Shown: positions 1-7,914, counted from the stretch's first letter. The stretch: DNA of 32,633 nucleotides from Patescibacteria group bacterium (GCA_030917665.1 JAUPUH010000064.1:1-32633); one strand, 5' to 3'. The notes: generated by a model not told the origin, from the letters alone. Made by a program: numbers and translations.

Positions 1-158
1 AAAGATCGACTGAAACGGAATTCATAGAATCAATAGGTTGGAGCAAATTTACCTTTTTTCAATAACGATAATTTCAGCAAGCTTTTCTTTTACATGATTC
101 TATTATTTTGTTGAAAACTAGATGTCATTTAAGTAAACATACGTGTTAGGATTACCCT
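1..158. other. Left-edge intergenic region
   Basis: No complete gene is visible. Two plus-strand frames are open from the left edge. One stops at 25-27 (8 residues) and the other at 63-65 (20 residues), so the tail of an upstream gene may be present, but I cannot choose between them. The right end holds a possible -10 box, TAGGAT at 147-152, six bases before the tspO start. No convincing -35 was seen. Confidence 0.4.
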
Positions 159-629
159 ATGAATAACATATTAAAACTCATCATAGCGCTAGTTGTGTCC
201 CAACTTGCAGGTATTATTGGTTCAATATTTACTTATCCATCAGTCACCGGATGGTACGCTACAATCAACAGACCAGAATTCGCACCACCAAACTGGGTAT
301 TTGGTCCGGTATGGACTACTCTCTTTATACTTATGGGAATCGCAGCATTCCTTGTGTGGAAAAAAGGACTCGATCGAAAAGATGTAAAGATTGCTCTCGG
401 TATATTCATCGGACAACTTATACTAAACACGCTTTGGTCAATCATATTCTTTAGTCTGCAGTCACCAGGTGCAGCATTCTTTGAAATGATTTTCCTATGG
501 CTCGCCATCTTTGCAACAATCATTGCTTTCGCAAAAATATCAAAGCCAGCTGCATGGCTTCTTCTGCCCTATATTCTTTGGGTAAGTTTTGCAGGTTTCC
601 TTAATTATTCTATTTGGATGCTCAATTAA
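159..629 (+). CDS. tspO: TspO/MBR family membrane protein
   Basis: A 156-aa protein of the tryptophan-rich sensory protein family, small five-helix membrane proteins that bind porphyrins and related ligands. The sequence has the family hallmarks: a WYATINRPEFAPPNWVFGPV stretch (residues about 32-51) followed by WT and an LMGIA helix, the QLILNTLWSIIFF helix in the middle, and a C-terminal PYILWVSFAGFLNYSIW helix. The usual five hydrophobic segments are present and the length is normal. A possible -10 box, TAGGAT, ends six bases before the ATG and there is no Shine-Dalgarno sequence, so the message may be leaderless. The cupin gene follows after 18 bases on the same strand. The role in this organism is not known; porphyrin or stress sensing is the family expectation. 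Confidence 0.93.
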   Translation: MNNILKLIIALVVSQLAGIIGSIFTYPSVTGWYATINRPEFAPPNWVFGPVWTTLFILMGIAAFLVWKKGLDRKDVKIALGIFIGQLILNTLWSIIFFSLQSPGAAFFEMIFLWLAIFATIIAFAKISKPAAWLLLPYILWVSFAGFLNYSIWMLN

Positions 630-647
630 AAAAATAATATAAACTCC

Positions 648-1040
648 ATGAAAGGCTACGTAAAAAATATTGAGAAGTTATCTCTTGAGAACAATAACTT
701 TCGACATGTGCTTTATACCGACAAAAATAGCCAGCTCGTTCTCATGTCGCTTCTTCCAAACGAAGAGATTGGTGAGGAAATTCACGATGTTGATCAATTT
801 TTGAGAGTCGAAAAGGGCTCCGGGACAGCAATTCTAAATGACGTTCCACATACAATATCCGATGGTAGCGTCATTCTTGTTCCTATGGGAACAAAACACA
901 ATGTTATTAATAGTAATAGCGGGGATATGAAGCTTTATACTCTCTACATGCCTCCTCACCATCGTGATGGAGTAATACACAAAACTAAAGCGGAAGCGGA
1001 ATCTGACACAGAGCATTTCGACGGAAAGACTACCGAGTAG
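648..1040 (+). CDS. Cupin domain protein
   Basis: A 130-aa single-domain cupin, a small beta-barrel. Motif 1 appears as GEEIHDVDQFLRVEKGSG (about residues 41-58) and motif 2 as PMGTKHNVIN (about 80-89). The usual second histidine of the HxH pair is replaced by Asp, so metal binding may differ from classic cupins. The C-terminal tail, about 25 residues, is polar and probably flexible. A TAATAT sequence lies seven bases before the ATG, so the gene may have its own start in addition to read-through from tspO. Substrate and reaction cannot be told from the sequence; similar small cupins are annotated only by fold. Confidence 0.85.
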   Translation: MKGYVKNIEKLSLENNNFRHVLYTDKNSQLVLMSLLPNEEIGEEIHDVDQFLRVEKGSGTAILNDVPHTISDGSVILVPMGTKHNVINSNSGDMKLYTLYMPPHHRDGVIHKTKAEAESDTEHFDGKTTE

Positions 1041-1043
1041 TGT

Positions 1044-1073
1044 TTGACTTTTTGCATTAAAAGAATAGATTAT
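1044..1073 (+). promoter_or_regulatory. Promoter of the 1153 gene
   Basis: A TTGACT -35 at 1044-1049 is followed 18 bases later by GATTAT. The -10 is weak and a TATGTA at 1071 is an alternative. The predicted leader is about 70 nt and ends in a GGAGG ribosome binding site at 1143-1147. Confidence 0.5.
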
Positions 1074-1152
1074 GTACTAGCGAACAATGATGTGTCACTG
1101 CGTCATAACTGCACCAAACATTCAGTGACTGATCATCAAACTGGAGGTAATA

Positions 1153-1473
1153 ATGAACGGTAGACCTGAAAAGCATATGGATGATGCGCTCATCGCACAT
1201 GCCACGCAAACAACCCACATGGAAATCAAGGTGGTAATACCGGGCGGAGGTTCACGGACACTCCACGCTCGTAGCGTCAGGGTGGTCGACGTAGGGATTC
1301 CTACGGTTGATCTGCTGTCACCTGAAAGCACCCGACAGAACGGCAGCCTCTCCACGACGGCTGTGGCAGAGTTTGATGAGGCACTCAAAAAACTCGTGAA
1401 GCGTGGGACTAAATTCTACACCATGCTGAGGCCCAATTGGGCTCTTCCCGCAGTCCTGTGGGAACTTGAATAG
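1153..1473 (+). CDS. Hypothetical protein, 106 aa
   Basis: No family recognised. The protein is soluble and small. A beta-rich first half (HMEIKVVIPGGG, then HARSVRVVDVGIPTVDLLSP) is followed by a predicted helix (AVAEFDEALKKLVKRG) and an aromatic C terminus ending LPAVLWELE. The start is supported by a strong GGAGG five bases before the ATG, unusual here because most neighbouring native genes lack one. G+C is clearly higher than in tspO and the cupin gene, and arginine codons are mixed rather than mainly CGA. The gene sits alone between its own promoter and terminator, the pattern shared by about ten genes in this window. Confidence 0.75.
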   Translation: MNGRPEKHMDDALIAHATQTTHMEIKVVIPGGGSRTLHARSVRVVDVGIPTVDLLSPESTRQNGSLSTTAVAEFDEALKKLVKRGTKFYTMLRPNWALPAVLWELE

Positions 1474-1516
1474 ATGGGAGGATTCAATCTGCACACTTCT
1501 CACCCGTCATGAACAC

Positions 1517-1549
1517 AAAAGCCTGTCGTTCACGATGGGTTTTTGTTTA
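1517..1549 (+). terminator. Intrinsic terminator after the 106-aa gene
   Basis: A 13-bp stem (arms 1517-1529 and 1532-1544, two-base loop, three G-U pairs) whose right arm runs into a T-rich tail, GTTTTTGTTT. Confidence 0.75.
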
Positions 1550-1551
1550 CC

Positions 1552-1580
1552 TAGACAATGTCTATTTTTTATGTTAATAT
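1552..1580 (+). promoter_or_regulatory. Promoter of the coiled-coil gene
   Basis: TAGACA at 1552-1557, a 17-base spacer, then TAATAT at 1575-1580. The -35 lies in a small near-palindrome, TAGACAATGTCTA. The predicted start near 1587 gives a leader of about 73 nt to the ATG at 1660. Confidence 0.6.
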
Positions 1581-1659
1581 TTTAATGAATTGCATTGCGA
1601 CGATGTCGTAAAGCCCCTGCCGTATGGGATATATGGTAATGCACCTTGGACAAATCGTT

Positions 1660-2553
1660 ATGAGTAAAAAATCAAAGGACGCCGCTTCTGGCGGCTTCAA
1701 AACAAAGACACGGAAATTGCAGCAAAGCATCAACCAAGTCGGGCGGGAACTTTCAGCCCTCACAAAGCGCGAAAAGAAATCGTGCCGCGTGTGGGCAAGC
1801 GGCTACCACAAATTCATGAAATCGGCGGACCAGCTCGCAGATCTGAAGGTGCACAAAACACAAAAAGAGAGCCGGCTGCGAGCTGTGATCAAGGCTTGGT
1901 CAACTGAAACTGTGCGTCTGACGAAAGAACGTGACAAGTGCCGTGAATTACTCCAGGCCAAGAAGGCTGAGTTGGCAGGCCTCGAAGCAAAACTCGCGAT
2001 GCTCAAAGAACAAGAGCAGAACGAGATCAAGAACGTGGATGAAATCGTGACGCAAGTCTTCGATCTCAACGCCACTGTCGTCCGAGCATCGAATTCGCGC
2101 TTGGAGTGCCTTAATCGGCACGTGTTCCCTCGTCTCTGGACTGATGAAGGTGGTATGCGCAGTCAGGTCAGCTTCATAAGCTCCGACGGATTGCAAAAAG
2201 TCGTTGCGATGGTGAATACCATGACCCTCGTTAAAGGCGAATTCGCCGAGGAAGCGTTGCGGCTCATCCAGGGTTTCTTTGATCGCTTTCAAACCACCAC
2301 GAAGGTCAGCAGCGATATGCAGCCCATCTTCGAACTTACGCGGCAGCTTCTCGTGCTGAAAACGAACTTCAAGGTTGGACCTGACCTTTACCGGTTCATT
2401 TCCATGGAACTTGATGCCAGCACTCTTCCCGAGCTCGCTCGTGCACAAACACTGCTTCGGCAGAGCATTCGGTCGGAAAAGACCAACTCCTACATCCGAA
2501 TGTACGCACGTACGAATCGGAATGCGAACTGGGAGGTCGTTCCCCAATCATAA
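1660..2553 (+). CDS. Hypothetical coiled-coil protein
   Basis: A 297-aa protein with no recognised family. Residues about 8-130 are strongly charged and heptad-like (for example KKAELAGLEAKLAMLKEQEQ), predicting a long coiled coil. The rest is predicted helical and globular, with hydrophobic stretches around FAEEALRLIQGFFDRF and MQPIFELTRQLLVLK. I prefer the ATG at 1660 (MSKKSKD...). In-frame ATGs at 1624, 1633 and 1639 exist, but 1660 gives a leader of about 73 nt, like the other genes of this class, and begins with a typical Lys/Ser-rich start. Codon use and G+C match the high-G+C cassette genes. No signal peptide or membrane segment is seen. A structural or nucleic-acid-associated role is possible but unsupported. 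Confidence 0.75.
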   Translation: MSKKSKDAASGGFKTKTRKLQQSINQVGRELSALTKREKKSCRVWASGYHKFMKSADQLADLKVHKTQKESRLRAVIKAWSTETVRLTKERDKCRELLQAKKAELAGLEAKLAMLKEQEQNEIKNVDEIVTQVFDLNATVVRASNSRLECLNRHVFPRLWTDEGGMRSQVSFISSDGLQKVVAMVNTMTLVKGEFAEEALRLIQGFFDRFQTTTKVSSDMQPIFELTRQLLVLKTNFKVGPDLYRFISMELDASTLPELARAQTLLRQSIRSEKTNSYIRMYARTNRNANWEVVPQS

Positions 2554-2572
2554 TCGGATTATTTCGCACAAA

Positions 2573-2602
2573 TGCCACCAACTTTCGTTGGTGGCATTTT
2601 TT
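2573..2602 (+). terminator. Intrinsic terminator
   Basis: A perfect 10-bp stem (2573-2582 with 2587-2596), loop TTTC, then six T. It ends the coiled-coil gene. Confidence 0.92.
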
Positions 2603-2609
2603 ACATAAA

Positions 2610-2637
2610 TTGACAGAATACAAATCCGCGATAGTAT
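2610..2637 (+). promoter_or_regulatory. Promoter of the 118-aa gene
   Basis: TTGACA at 2610-2615, a 16-base spacer and TAGTAT at 2632-2637, placed directly after the preceding terminator. The predicted leader is short (about 18 nt) and contains AAGGAG at 2647-2652. Confidence 0.6.
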
Positions 2638-2661
2638 TCTTCACTGAAGGAGAACTGTACT

Positions 2662-3018
2662 GTGCTGAAGATAATCTTTATTTTGATAGTTATCCGGATG
2701 TTAATGTATTTCGTGAAGTATCTTTTTTTCAATGTTACCGTCACCCCCGAGGAATGCTTACATGCTTTGGACCCGGTGAAATGGCGAACTCTCGAAGAAA
2801 TCATAGCTGAGCTCGAGATACTTAAAAGGGGCAAGTTACGGGCTTATGAGGTCAATGTACCTCTTGAGAAACTTGTCGAGCAGGGTGTTGTAGAAAGAAA
2901 ATTGACGCCCAAAATGCCTCCTGTACTTTACTACCGGAGCAAGGGTGATCGCACCCCCAGAAAACCTCGTCCCGAGAGGAAAATCAGGTGGTGGCGTCTT
3001 CTACCCCAACCCGCATAA
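2662..3018 (+). CDS. Hypothetical membrane-anchored winged-helix-like protein
   Basis: 118 aa from a GTG start that has AAGGAG nine bases upstream; in-frame ATGs at 2698 and 2704 are alternatives. Residues 1-24 form a hydrophobic segment, a probable membrane anchor. The middle (about 30-90), TPEECLHALDPVKWRTLEEI followed by LVEQGVVERKL and VLYYRSKG, reads like a winged helix-turn-helix with recognition helix and wing. The C terminus is basic (RTPRKPRPERKIRWWR). The fold assignment is an inference from the pattern. If the true start is an internal ATG, part of the anchor is lost. The gene stands alone with its own promoter and terminator. Confidence 0.65.
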   Translation: MLKIIFILIVIRMLMYFVKYLFFNVTVTPEECLHALDPVKWRTLEEIIAELEILKRGKLRAYEVNVPLEKLVEQGVVERKLTPKMPPVLYYRSKGDRTPRKPRPERKIRWWRLLPQPA

Positions 3019-3044
3019 ACAACCAATCCGTGAGTTATTTCAAA

Positions 3045-3077
3045 CAACGCCACCCAAAAGGAGGCGTTGAATTTTTT
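3045..3077 (+). terminator. Intrinsic terminator
   Basis: A 7-bp stem CAACGCC (3045-3051) with GGCGTTG (3063-3069), followed by AA and six T. The right arm overlaps the -35 element of the next promoter. Confidence 0.8.
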
Positions 3078-3096
3078 ATCAAATCACTGCTATAAT
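3067..3096 (+). promoter_or_regulatory. Promoter of the vanY-like gene (leaderless)
   Basis: TTGAAT at 3067-3072, an 18-base spacer and a consensus TATAAT at 3091-3096. Only six bases separate the -10 from the ATG at 3103, so transcription should begin at or next to the start codon. The -35 lies inside the preceding terminator. Confidence 0.75.
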
Positions 3097-3102
3097 GCCG
3101 AC

Positions 3103-4011
3103 ATGAAGATTAAAATCCCCCATTTCACTACCAAGGACAAAATTATAATAACAGGAACTATAGCCTTTTTTATTGGCATAAATTATTGGGCGTACTATAC
3201 TACGAACCTCTATACTGAACTTAAGGATACAAGAAGCGAATTTGCAGTAAGTACAAGTACGCTCAATACCACGATTAAGGAGCTCGAGGAAAAGCTCGCT
3301 GATTCAAAAAAAGAAAATGAAAATCTTTCTGATGTATTGAGTGATGAACAAAAGAAAACTGTTGAGCTCGAGCGCGAACGAAGAAGGAATGAGAAGAAGA
3401 TTAATACACTTACCAAGCTTACAACCATCGACCCAGAGCTTCTCAAGAAATACTCGAAGGTATATTTCTTGAGCGAAAATTATGTTCCAGCAAAACTTGA
3501 TACAATAGGCACCAATTTCCTAGTTGATCCGACAAAAGACATTCAAATTCTTGATGGTGTATCCTCATATCTTATCGACATGCTTGAAGATGCAAAAAGG
3601 GCTGGGGTTGATCTCAAGGTACTCTCTGGGTATAGATCATTTGATTATCAAAAGACTTTGAAATCACAGTATAAGGTTGTGTATGGGGCAGGAACAGCAA
3701 ACCAATTCTCTGCAGAACAAGGGTATTCTGAGCATCAGCTTGGTACAGCGGTCGATTTCACAACAACCGCCCTTAGAAGCGCCGAAACTACATTTGACCA
3801 AACAGCAGCGTATGCTTGGCTTGCAAAAAACGCGTACAAGTACGGGTTCATTATTTCTTATCCAAAAGGAAACTTGTATTACCAGTATGAACCATGGCAT
3901 TGGAGATTTGTTGGTGTCGACCTTGCTGAAGATATGCACGATGATGGAAAACAATTCTACGAACTCGATCAGCGAGACATCGATGAGTACCTTGTAAAAT
4001 TCTTCGATTAG
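3103..4011 (+). CDS. D-alanyl-D-alanine carboxypeptidase, VanY-like (peptidase M15B)
   Basis: A 302-aa membrane-anchored zinc peptidase expected to trim the terminal D-Ala of peptidoglycan stem peptides. Residues about 13-32 are a membrane anchor and 40-105 a charged coiled coil (LEEKLADSKKENENLSDVLS). The M15 catalytic domain occupies about 140-300: SGYRS (175-179), SEHQLGTAVD (209-218) with zinc ligands H211 and D218, and EPWHWRFVG (263-271) with the catalytic Glu263 and ligand His266. All key residues are present. The ATG at 3103 is chosen because the promoter -10 ends six bases before it; a TTG at 3067 in the same frame lies inside a terminator. A second D,D-carboxypeptidase of unrelated type lies at 6427-7416. 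Confidence 0.93.
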   Translation: MKIKIPHFTTKDKIIITGTIAFFIGINYWAYYTTNLYTELKDTRSEFAVSTSTLNTTIKELEEKLADSKKENENLSDVLSDEQKKTVELERERRRNEKKINTLTKLTTIDPELLKKYSKVYFLSENYVPAKLDTIGTNFLVDPTKDIQILDGVSSYLIDMLEDAKRAGVDLKVLSGYRSFDYQKTLKSQYKVVYGAGTANQFSAEQGYSEHQLGTAVDFTTTALRSAETTFDQTAAYAWLAKNAYKYGFIISYPKGNLYYQYEPWHWRFVGVDLAEDMHDDGKQFYELDQRDIDEYLVKFFD

Positions 4012-4015
4012 TAAA

Positions 4016-4049
4016 CAAAAAAACAGAGGTCGTGAGCCTCTGTTTTTTA
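4016..4049. terminator. Bidirectional intrinsic terminator
   Basis: The stem pairs ACAGAGG with CCTCTGT, extended by A-T pairs, with A-rich DNA on the left and T-rich DNA on the right. It can end both the VanY-like gene (plus) and the fibronectin-type gene (minus), whose stop codon lies only about 20 bases away. Confidence 0.85.
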
Positions 4050-4066
4050 TTTAATATATGTTGCAA

Positions 4067-5014
4067 TTACTGGGCAAGTGTTTGAAAGAAATTACCTGTC
4101 AATACTCCCCTGTTACCTGCTGCATCTGTACTATTAATCGTATAATAGTACTGCGTACTTGTTGCAAGATTATCTAACGTCACATCATGGTAATAAACTT
4201 GGGATGATGAGCTGATCGTCGGAGTTTCTGAAGTATTTATGGATGAATTTGTACTAATCCATACCTTGCTGTCTGAGGGTTCATTGGTAATCCATACGAG
4301 GCGCGTTGAGGTGGCTTTCAAACCAACTACTGTTGCGTACGTTATATTAGGAGCAATAACGTCCTGTTCTGGAGCAGATGGAATTGAAGTTGTCTTAAAA
4401 TTCAAGACGGATGAATCCTTCGTGTTGCCGTTTGCATCACGCGCTGTTACAACATAGTAATATGTAGTATTTGGTGTAAGTCCAGATAGAGTCACTTTAT
4501 GATTTAATATAAGTGAACCGTCTGCTACGGTTGAACTTGATGAAGTAATACTAGAATTCGTTCCATATTTCACACTTCCAGTTGTCGATTCATTTGTCTT
4601 CCAAGATACCGTTGCAGTAGAAGTTGCCTTAGAAACTCTGATGTCTGAAATCCTTGGCGCAACTGTATCACGTGTTGTGGTTGCAGTTGTAGTTCCGTTT
4701 CTGTTATCGCACTTTATTAATCTATTGAAAAGACCCTGAGGAAGTTCTTTTCCGTTCCCGAGTCGCTTATCTATTTCCCAATTGCGTATGATGCCCCATG
4801 GTAAACATTTCCTATCATGCTTCTTTGAATCCTTTTTCCTCTTATCATCGTCATCCTTTTTATTGTCATCATCACCCTTAGATCTTTCACTCTTTCCTTT
4901 TGAGTCAGATTTTGAATCATTATGTGCAGATGCAAGAAGTGGTTGTACTGATGTCGCAAGTAGTGCCAACATGAATACGAATCCAGCGAACTTTAAAAGT
5001 TTTTGATTTTTCAT
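4067..5014 (-). CDS. Secreted protein with two fibronectin type III-like domains
   Basis: 315 aa. An N-terminal signal peptide (about 1-30, ending LLASA) is followed by a low-complexity Asp/Lys/Ser linker (32-68), a short segment with Cys70 and Cys102 that could form a disulfide, and two homologous beta-sandwich domains (about 117-209 and 219-313). Both domains carry the pattern of fibronectin III or purple-acid-phosphatase N-terminal domains: VSWKTNESTTGSVKYGT and LVWITNEPSDSKVWIST, then LSGLTPNTTYYYVVTARDAN and LDNLATSTQYYYTINSTDAA. Likely a cell-surface or exported binding protein. It lies 81 bases downstream of the membrane partner of the sigma factor and may belong to its regulon. No ribosome binding site is obvious. 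Confidence 0.85.
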   Translation of the reverse strand: MKNQKLLKFAGFVFMLALLATSVQPLLASAHNDSKSDSKGKSERSKGDDDNKKDDDDKRKKDSKKHDRKCLPWGIIRNWEIDKRLGNGKELPQGLFNRLIKCDNRNGTTTATTTRDTVAPRISDIRVSKATSTATVSWKTNESTTGSVKYGTNSSITSSSSTVADGSLILNHKVTLSGLTPNTTYYYVVTARDANGNTKDSSVLNFKTTSIPSAPEQDVIAPNITYATVVGLKATSTRLVWITNEPSDSKVWISTNSSINTSETPTISSSSQVYYHDVTLDNLATSTQYYYTINSTDAAGNRGVLTGNFFQTLAQ

Positions 5015-5095
5015 TGTGATATGTAGGAGTTAAATTGATAATATCAGCCTACATATCCAACGACGTTTGAAAAAGCAGTACGTTACAGCAAAATG

Positions 5096-5881
5096 CTAAC
5101 GATCCTCACGAGAACGATTATTCTTTTTGATGTCAAGTTTTTTGACAATATCCTCATGTCTTTCAAAGACTTTTCTAAGATCAGAGTCACGATCATCGTC
5201 GTTATCATTATCATCATTGTCATCTGAATTTCGTGCTTTTCTAGAATCGTCCCTTGAATCTCGATCCTCCTTATCATCACTATTATCGTCATCATCTATA
5301 TCCTGACGCACATTCATCTTTGCACTCATCATTTCAGTGGCTTGTGGTGCACTAAACGTACCCATGAGTTGTATTGATTCCTCGTTCTTTTTACTTTCCC
5401 TAACTATCTTCACCTTTGCAAGAGCTTGTTCAGCCTTATCTGCCTGCTTCTCAATTTCCTCTTTTGCAATCTTTTTTGTTCTTTCTTCGAATTCCTCCTC
5501 CCTATCAAGCCTTTCAGCTTCCTGCAACCGACGTTCAACAAGTTTTGTTTCGTACTCAGCCTGAGGTTCTGGTTCTGATGCAACAAAGACTCTTTCAACT
5601 CGCTCAGTTACTTTTGTTTTTACAGGATAAAACAAATCACCTGGCAAAGCTTGTTCTGCTGCAAAGACAACGGTACTACCGAGAGACAGTGTTATGAAAA
5701 GTGCTGCATAACCGACTTTGAATTGGTGTGACCACAAAAGCCCATACCAATTTGTAGATGATGTGGTATGTGATGGGGCACCAATATGATCAAGAAGGTG
5801 CTTTTTGATTTCAGTCTTGTGTTTCTCACCCAAACTGACTTCCTTCATTGATTTTAAAATTGTAACTATATCTTTTTTCAT
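5096..5881 (-). CDS. DUF5667-like membrane protein, probable anti-sigma factor
   Basis: 261 aa. A cytoplasmic N terminus (about 1-53) is followed by one transmembrane helix (about 54-75). Then comes a segment like the DUF5667 domain (about 74-170: AAEQALPGDLFYPVKTKVTE and a charged helical LVERRLQEAERLDREEE region). An extremely acidic low-complexity tract (about 195-233, Asp-rich with Arg/Ser) precedes a final charged helix. The gene overlaps the ECF sigma gene by four bases (ATGA, 5878-5881), indicating translational coupling and a sigma/anti-sigma pair. Family identity comes from recalled pattern. The anti-sigma role is inferred from topology and position; no zinc-binding anti-sigma motif is visible. 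The acidic tract could bind cations or a basic partner outside the membrane. Confidence 0.8.
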   Translation of the reverse strand: MKKDIVTILKSMKEVSLGEKHKTEIKKHLLDHIGAPSHTTSSTNWYGLLWSHQFKVGYAALFITLSLGSTVVFAAEQALPGDLFYPVKTKVTERVERVFVASEPEPQAEYETKLVERRLQEAERLDREEEFEERTKKIAKEEIEKQADKAEQALAKVKIVRESKKNEESIQLMGTFSAPQATEMMSAKMNVRQDIDDDDNSDDKEDRDSRDDSRKARNSDDNDDNDNDDDRDSDLRKVFERHEDIVKKLDIKKNNRSREDR

Positions 5882-6381
5882 GATGTTTTCATTAAATCCT
5901 TCAGTCTTTCAAGCGCCCGGTGGATTCTTACCGAGACAGTATTTTCTCTTTCATTAAGGATTTCTGCGATGTCTTTAGGTGACAAATCTTCTACAAATCT
6001 CCAAAGAATTAGGTTTTGCTCATCTTGAGAAATCTGCGGCAATAGCCTTAAAACATTCTTAAACTCGGCAGTCTGTTCGATATTCTCGCCACGAGAATCT
6101 GAGGGTTCAAAACCTGCATCTATGAGATTATCAAGTGATTCGGCCTTCTTCTTTCTATACCAATCAATAGCAAGATTTCCAGCTATACGGTAGAGCAACG
6201 CCTTAGGATTCTCAACGTTCTGACCATCTTTCATATATGTCCAGAATTGCATAAATGCTTGCTGGGTCATATCCTGAGCTCGTTCTCGATCACTTACCTT
6301 GAAAAAGCAATGCCTGAAAATTGCGTCAGCATATGCCTCATAAATATCGATAAATGTCTTCTTTGTATCATTCAACTCCAT
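5878..6381 (-). CDS. ECF RNA polymerase sigma factor
   Basis: A 167-aa group IV sigma-70 factor. Region 2 spans about residues 8-80, with FIDIYEAYADAIFRHCFFKV and the AQDMTQQAFMQFW promoter-melting and -10 recognition helices, followed by NPKALLYRIAGNLAIDWYRK. Region 4 (about 112-165) has LPQISQDEQNLILWRFVEDL and the helix-turn-helix PKDIAEILNERENTVSVRIH. The linker is short and there is no region 3, as expected for ECF factors. The stop codon overlaps the start of the membrane partner gene. It lies 45 bases downstream of the S11 carboxypeptidase gene and likely controls envelope functions. Target promoters cannot be read from the window. Confidence 0.95.
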   Translation of the reverse strand: MELNDTKKTFIDIYEAYADAIFRHCFFKVSDRERAQDMTQQAFMQFWTYMKDGQNVENPKALLYRIAGNLAIDWYRKKKAESLDNLIDAGFEPSDSRGENIEQTAEFKNVLRLLPQISQDEQNLILWRFVEDLSPKDIAEILNERENTVSVRIHRALERLKDLMKTS

Positions 6382-6426
6382 AGACGTGTGGTTACCCCCA
6401 ATATTACATCGAGTGCCCTTTCAATG

Positions 6427-7416
6427 CTATCTTTTTTCCATCTTCTCTACGAACATATCAAGAAGCTTTCCTGTATCAATTTCACGTTCCGCAAACTCTG
6501 AGCGAAGTATGATAATTGCAATCGGGTACGTCTGTGGGCCGATTTTTTGTTTAAAAAGAGATATCATGCTTTCTTTTGCCTCATCAGTCCTCCCTGTCTT
6601 GCCCCCAATAAAGCTTGAGTTCTTGGAATATGGATTTATATTAACGAAATGGTGCGACTGGTGATCAGATGTTGTTGCCATATCAAAATCAACCGTTCTC
6701 GATATCTTTAGAATGTCTTCTTCATGACTATACAGATATTGAGTCAGGGTAAAAAGATCTTTGGCGTTTGAAATGTTAAATGGACTCAATCCAGAAGCAT
6801 CTCTGAATGAGGTTTTTTCAAGTCCAATTTCCTTAGCAAATGCATTCATCTCCTCCATGAAATTTTCGTAGCCAAAAGACTGAGCATACGCTTCTGCAGC
6901 ATCATTACTCGACTCAAGAAGAAGTGGGTAGAGAAGTTCTTCGGTAGTAAATTTCTCGTCGAGTACGAGACGTCCTGCGTCTCCATATGCATCAAGCATC
7001 GGTTGAGTAATCACTATCTCCTTGTCCGAATCCATAAGATGCTGAACTACGAGTGCTGTATAAAGTTTACTGACAGAAGCTATTGGAAAAACGGAGCTGC
7101 TATTAAAATTAATATACACCTCTCCCGTCTCAAGATTACCAACAAGATATGATTCAGCAGATATGTACGGTCTCGGTCTTTTTTGTTCTATGGGTACTGC
7201 AACAGCAGCTATTGGTGTGGACGAGATGGTGCGTATTTCAAGTGATGGCTCTTTCATTAAGATACTTTCATCAACGTCAACAATACCCTTCTGCGTCTGC
7301 AGAACAGACCCATTGGTATGGGTCTGGGCAGCCTCTCTTATTTTTTCGTTACGAACAGCAATAGCAAAGAGTACCATTGCGCAGCAAGAAATGAGGAGGT
7401 ATTTATTTTCATGCAT
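6427..7416 (-). CDS. D-alanyl-D-alanine carboxypeptidase, S11 family (DacA-like)
   Basis: A 329-aa penicillin-binding-protein-like serine carboxypeptidase that removes terminal D-Ala from peptidoglycan. An N-terminal hydrophobic segment (about 5-21) anchors or exports it. The catalytic domain (about 85-325) has all three motifs: SVSK (114-117; Ser114 nucleophile, Lys117), SSN (169-171) and KTG (273-275). The C-terminal beta domain of PBP5 is absent, so the protein is shorter than E. coli DacA (about 400 aa). A TATACT box nine bases upstream and a GAGG before the ATG suggest its own promoter. It sits between the pilin genes and the sigma factor on the same strand. Confidence 0.92.
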   Translation of the reverse strand: MHENKYLLISCCAMVLFAIAVRNEKIREAAQTHTNGSVLQTQKGIVDVDESILMKEPSLEIRTISSTPIAAVAVPIEQKRPRPYISAESYLVGNLETGEVYINFNSSSVFPIASVSKLYTALVVQHLMDSDKEIVITQPMLDAYGDAGRLVLDEKFTTEELLYPLLLESSNDAAEAYAQSFGYENFMEEMNAFAKEIGLEKTSFRDASGLSPFNISNAKDLFTLTQYLYSHEEDILKISRTVDFDMATTSDHQSHHFVNINPYSKNSSFIGGKTGRTDEAKESMISLFKQKIGPQTYPIAIIILRSEFAEREIDTGKLLDMFVEKMEKR

Positions 7417-7443
7417 TATCCTCTAAGTATAATACACATCCCC

Positions 7444-7914
7444 TCATCTCGTCACGGAGATGGTGGATATTTCTCCGTTACCACTTACTGTTATTCTTCC
7501 GTCACTATCCTGACTTATAGAATATCTAGTATTGTAACTTCCTGGGCTATCGAATTTTGCCAGGGTGTCAGAAGGATCGAAAGGAATAGCTGAAATATAA
7601 TTTGGGACTATACAGGTATAGACATCATACTCACCTGAATTGCTCGACATTACGGTCGGTGCACTTGGTAGAGCTGTTACACCGCCACCACACTGAAGTA
7701 TACCTTTGTTTTCTGCCATATTCTGGCCAACAGCATTCAATATCGCTGTGACATTGCTTACTCTTTGTGAATCACGTGCAAGCTTGAATTGACGAGCAGG
7801 GTTTATAGCCACCAACACGACTGCGGCCAGCACAGCTATTATTCCAATAACAACAAGGATTTCAATAAGTGTAAATCCTTTATTTCCCTTTTTTGTTTCT
7901 TTTTTTCTCAACAT
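7444..7914 (-). CDS. Type IV pilin-like protein (probable major pilin)
   Basis: 156 aa with a classic type III signal: a basic leader, NKG followed by FTLIEILVVIGIIAVLAAVV. Processing is expected after Gly13, giving Phe+1 and Glu+5 (Glu18). The helix is followed by INPARQFKLARDSQRVSNVT, typical of short Patescibacteria and Gram-positive pilins, and by a globular domain with two cysteines (LQCGGG and YTCIVP) able to form the usual disulfide loop. It is the most pilin-like of the four pilin genes here and last in the pilus gene order, so it is probably the main subunit. A TATAAT box ten bases before the ATG suggests an additional internal promoter, which would allow higher expression. Confidence 0.92.
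   Translation of the reverse strand: MLRKKETKKGNKGFTLIEILVVIGIIAVLAAVVLVAINPARQFKLARDSQRVSNVTAILNAVGQNMAENKGILQCGGGVTALPSAPTVMSSNSGEYDVYTCIVPNYISAIPFDPSDTLAKFDSPGSYNTRYSISQDSDGRITVSGNGEISTISVTR

Noticed and set aside
1948..2547. 199-aa minus-strand frame
   Set aside because: It lies entirely antisense to the coiled-coil gene, whose frame has promoter, terminator and sensible protein composition.
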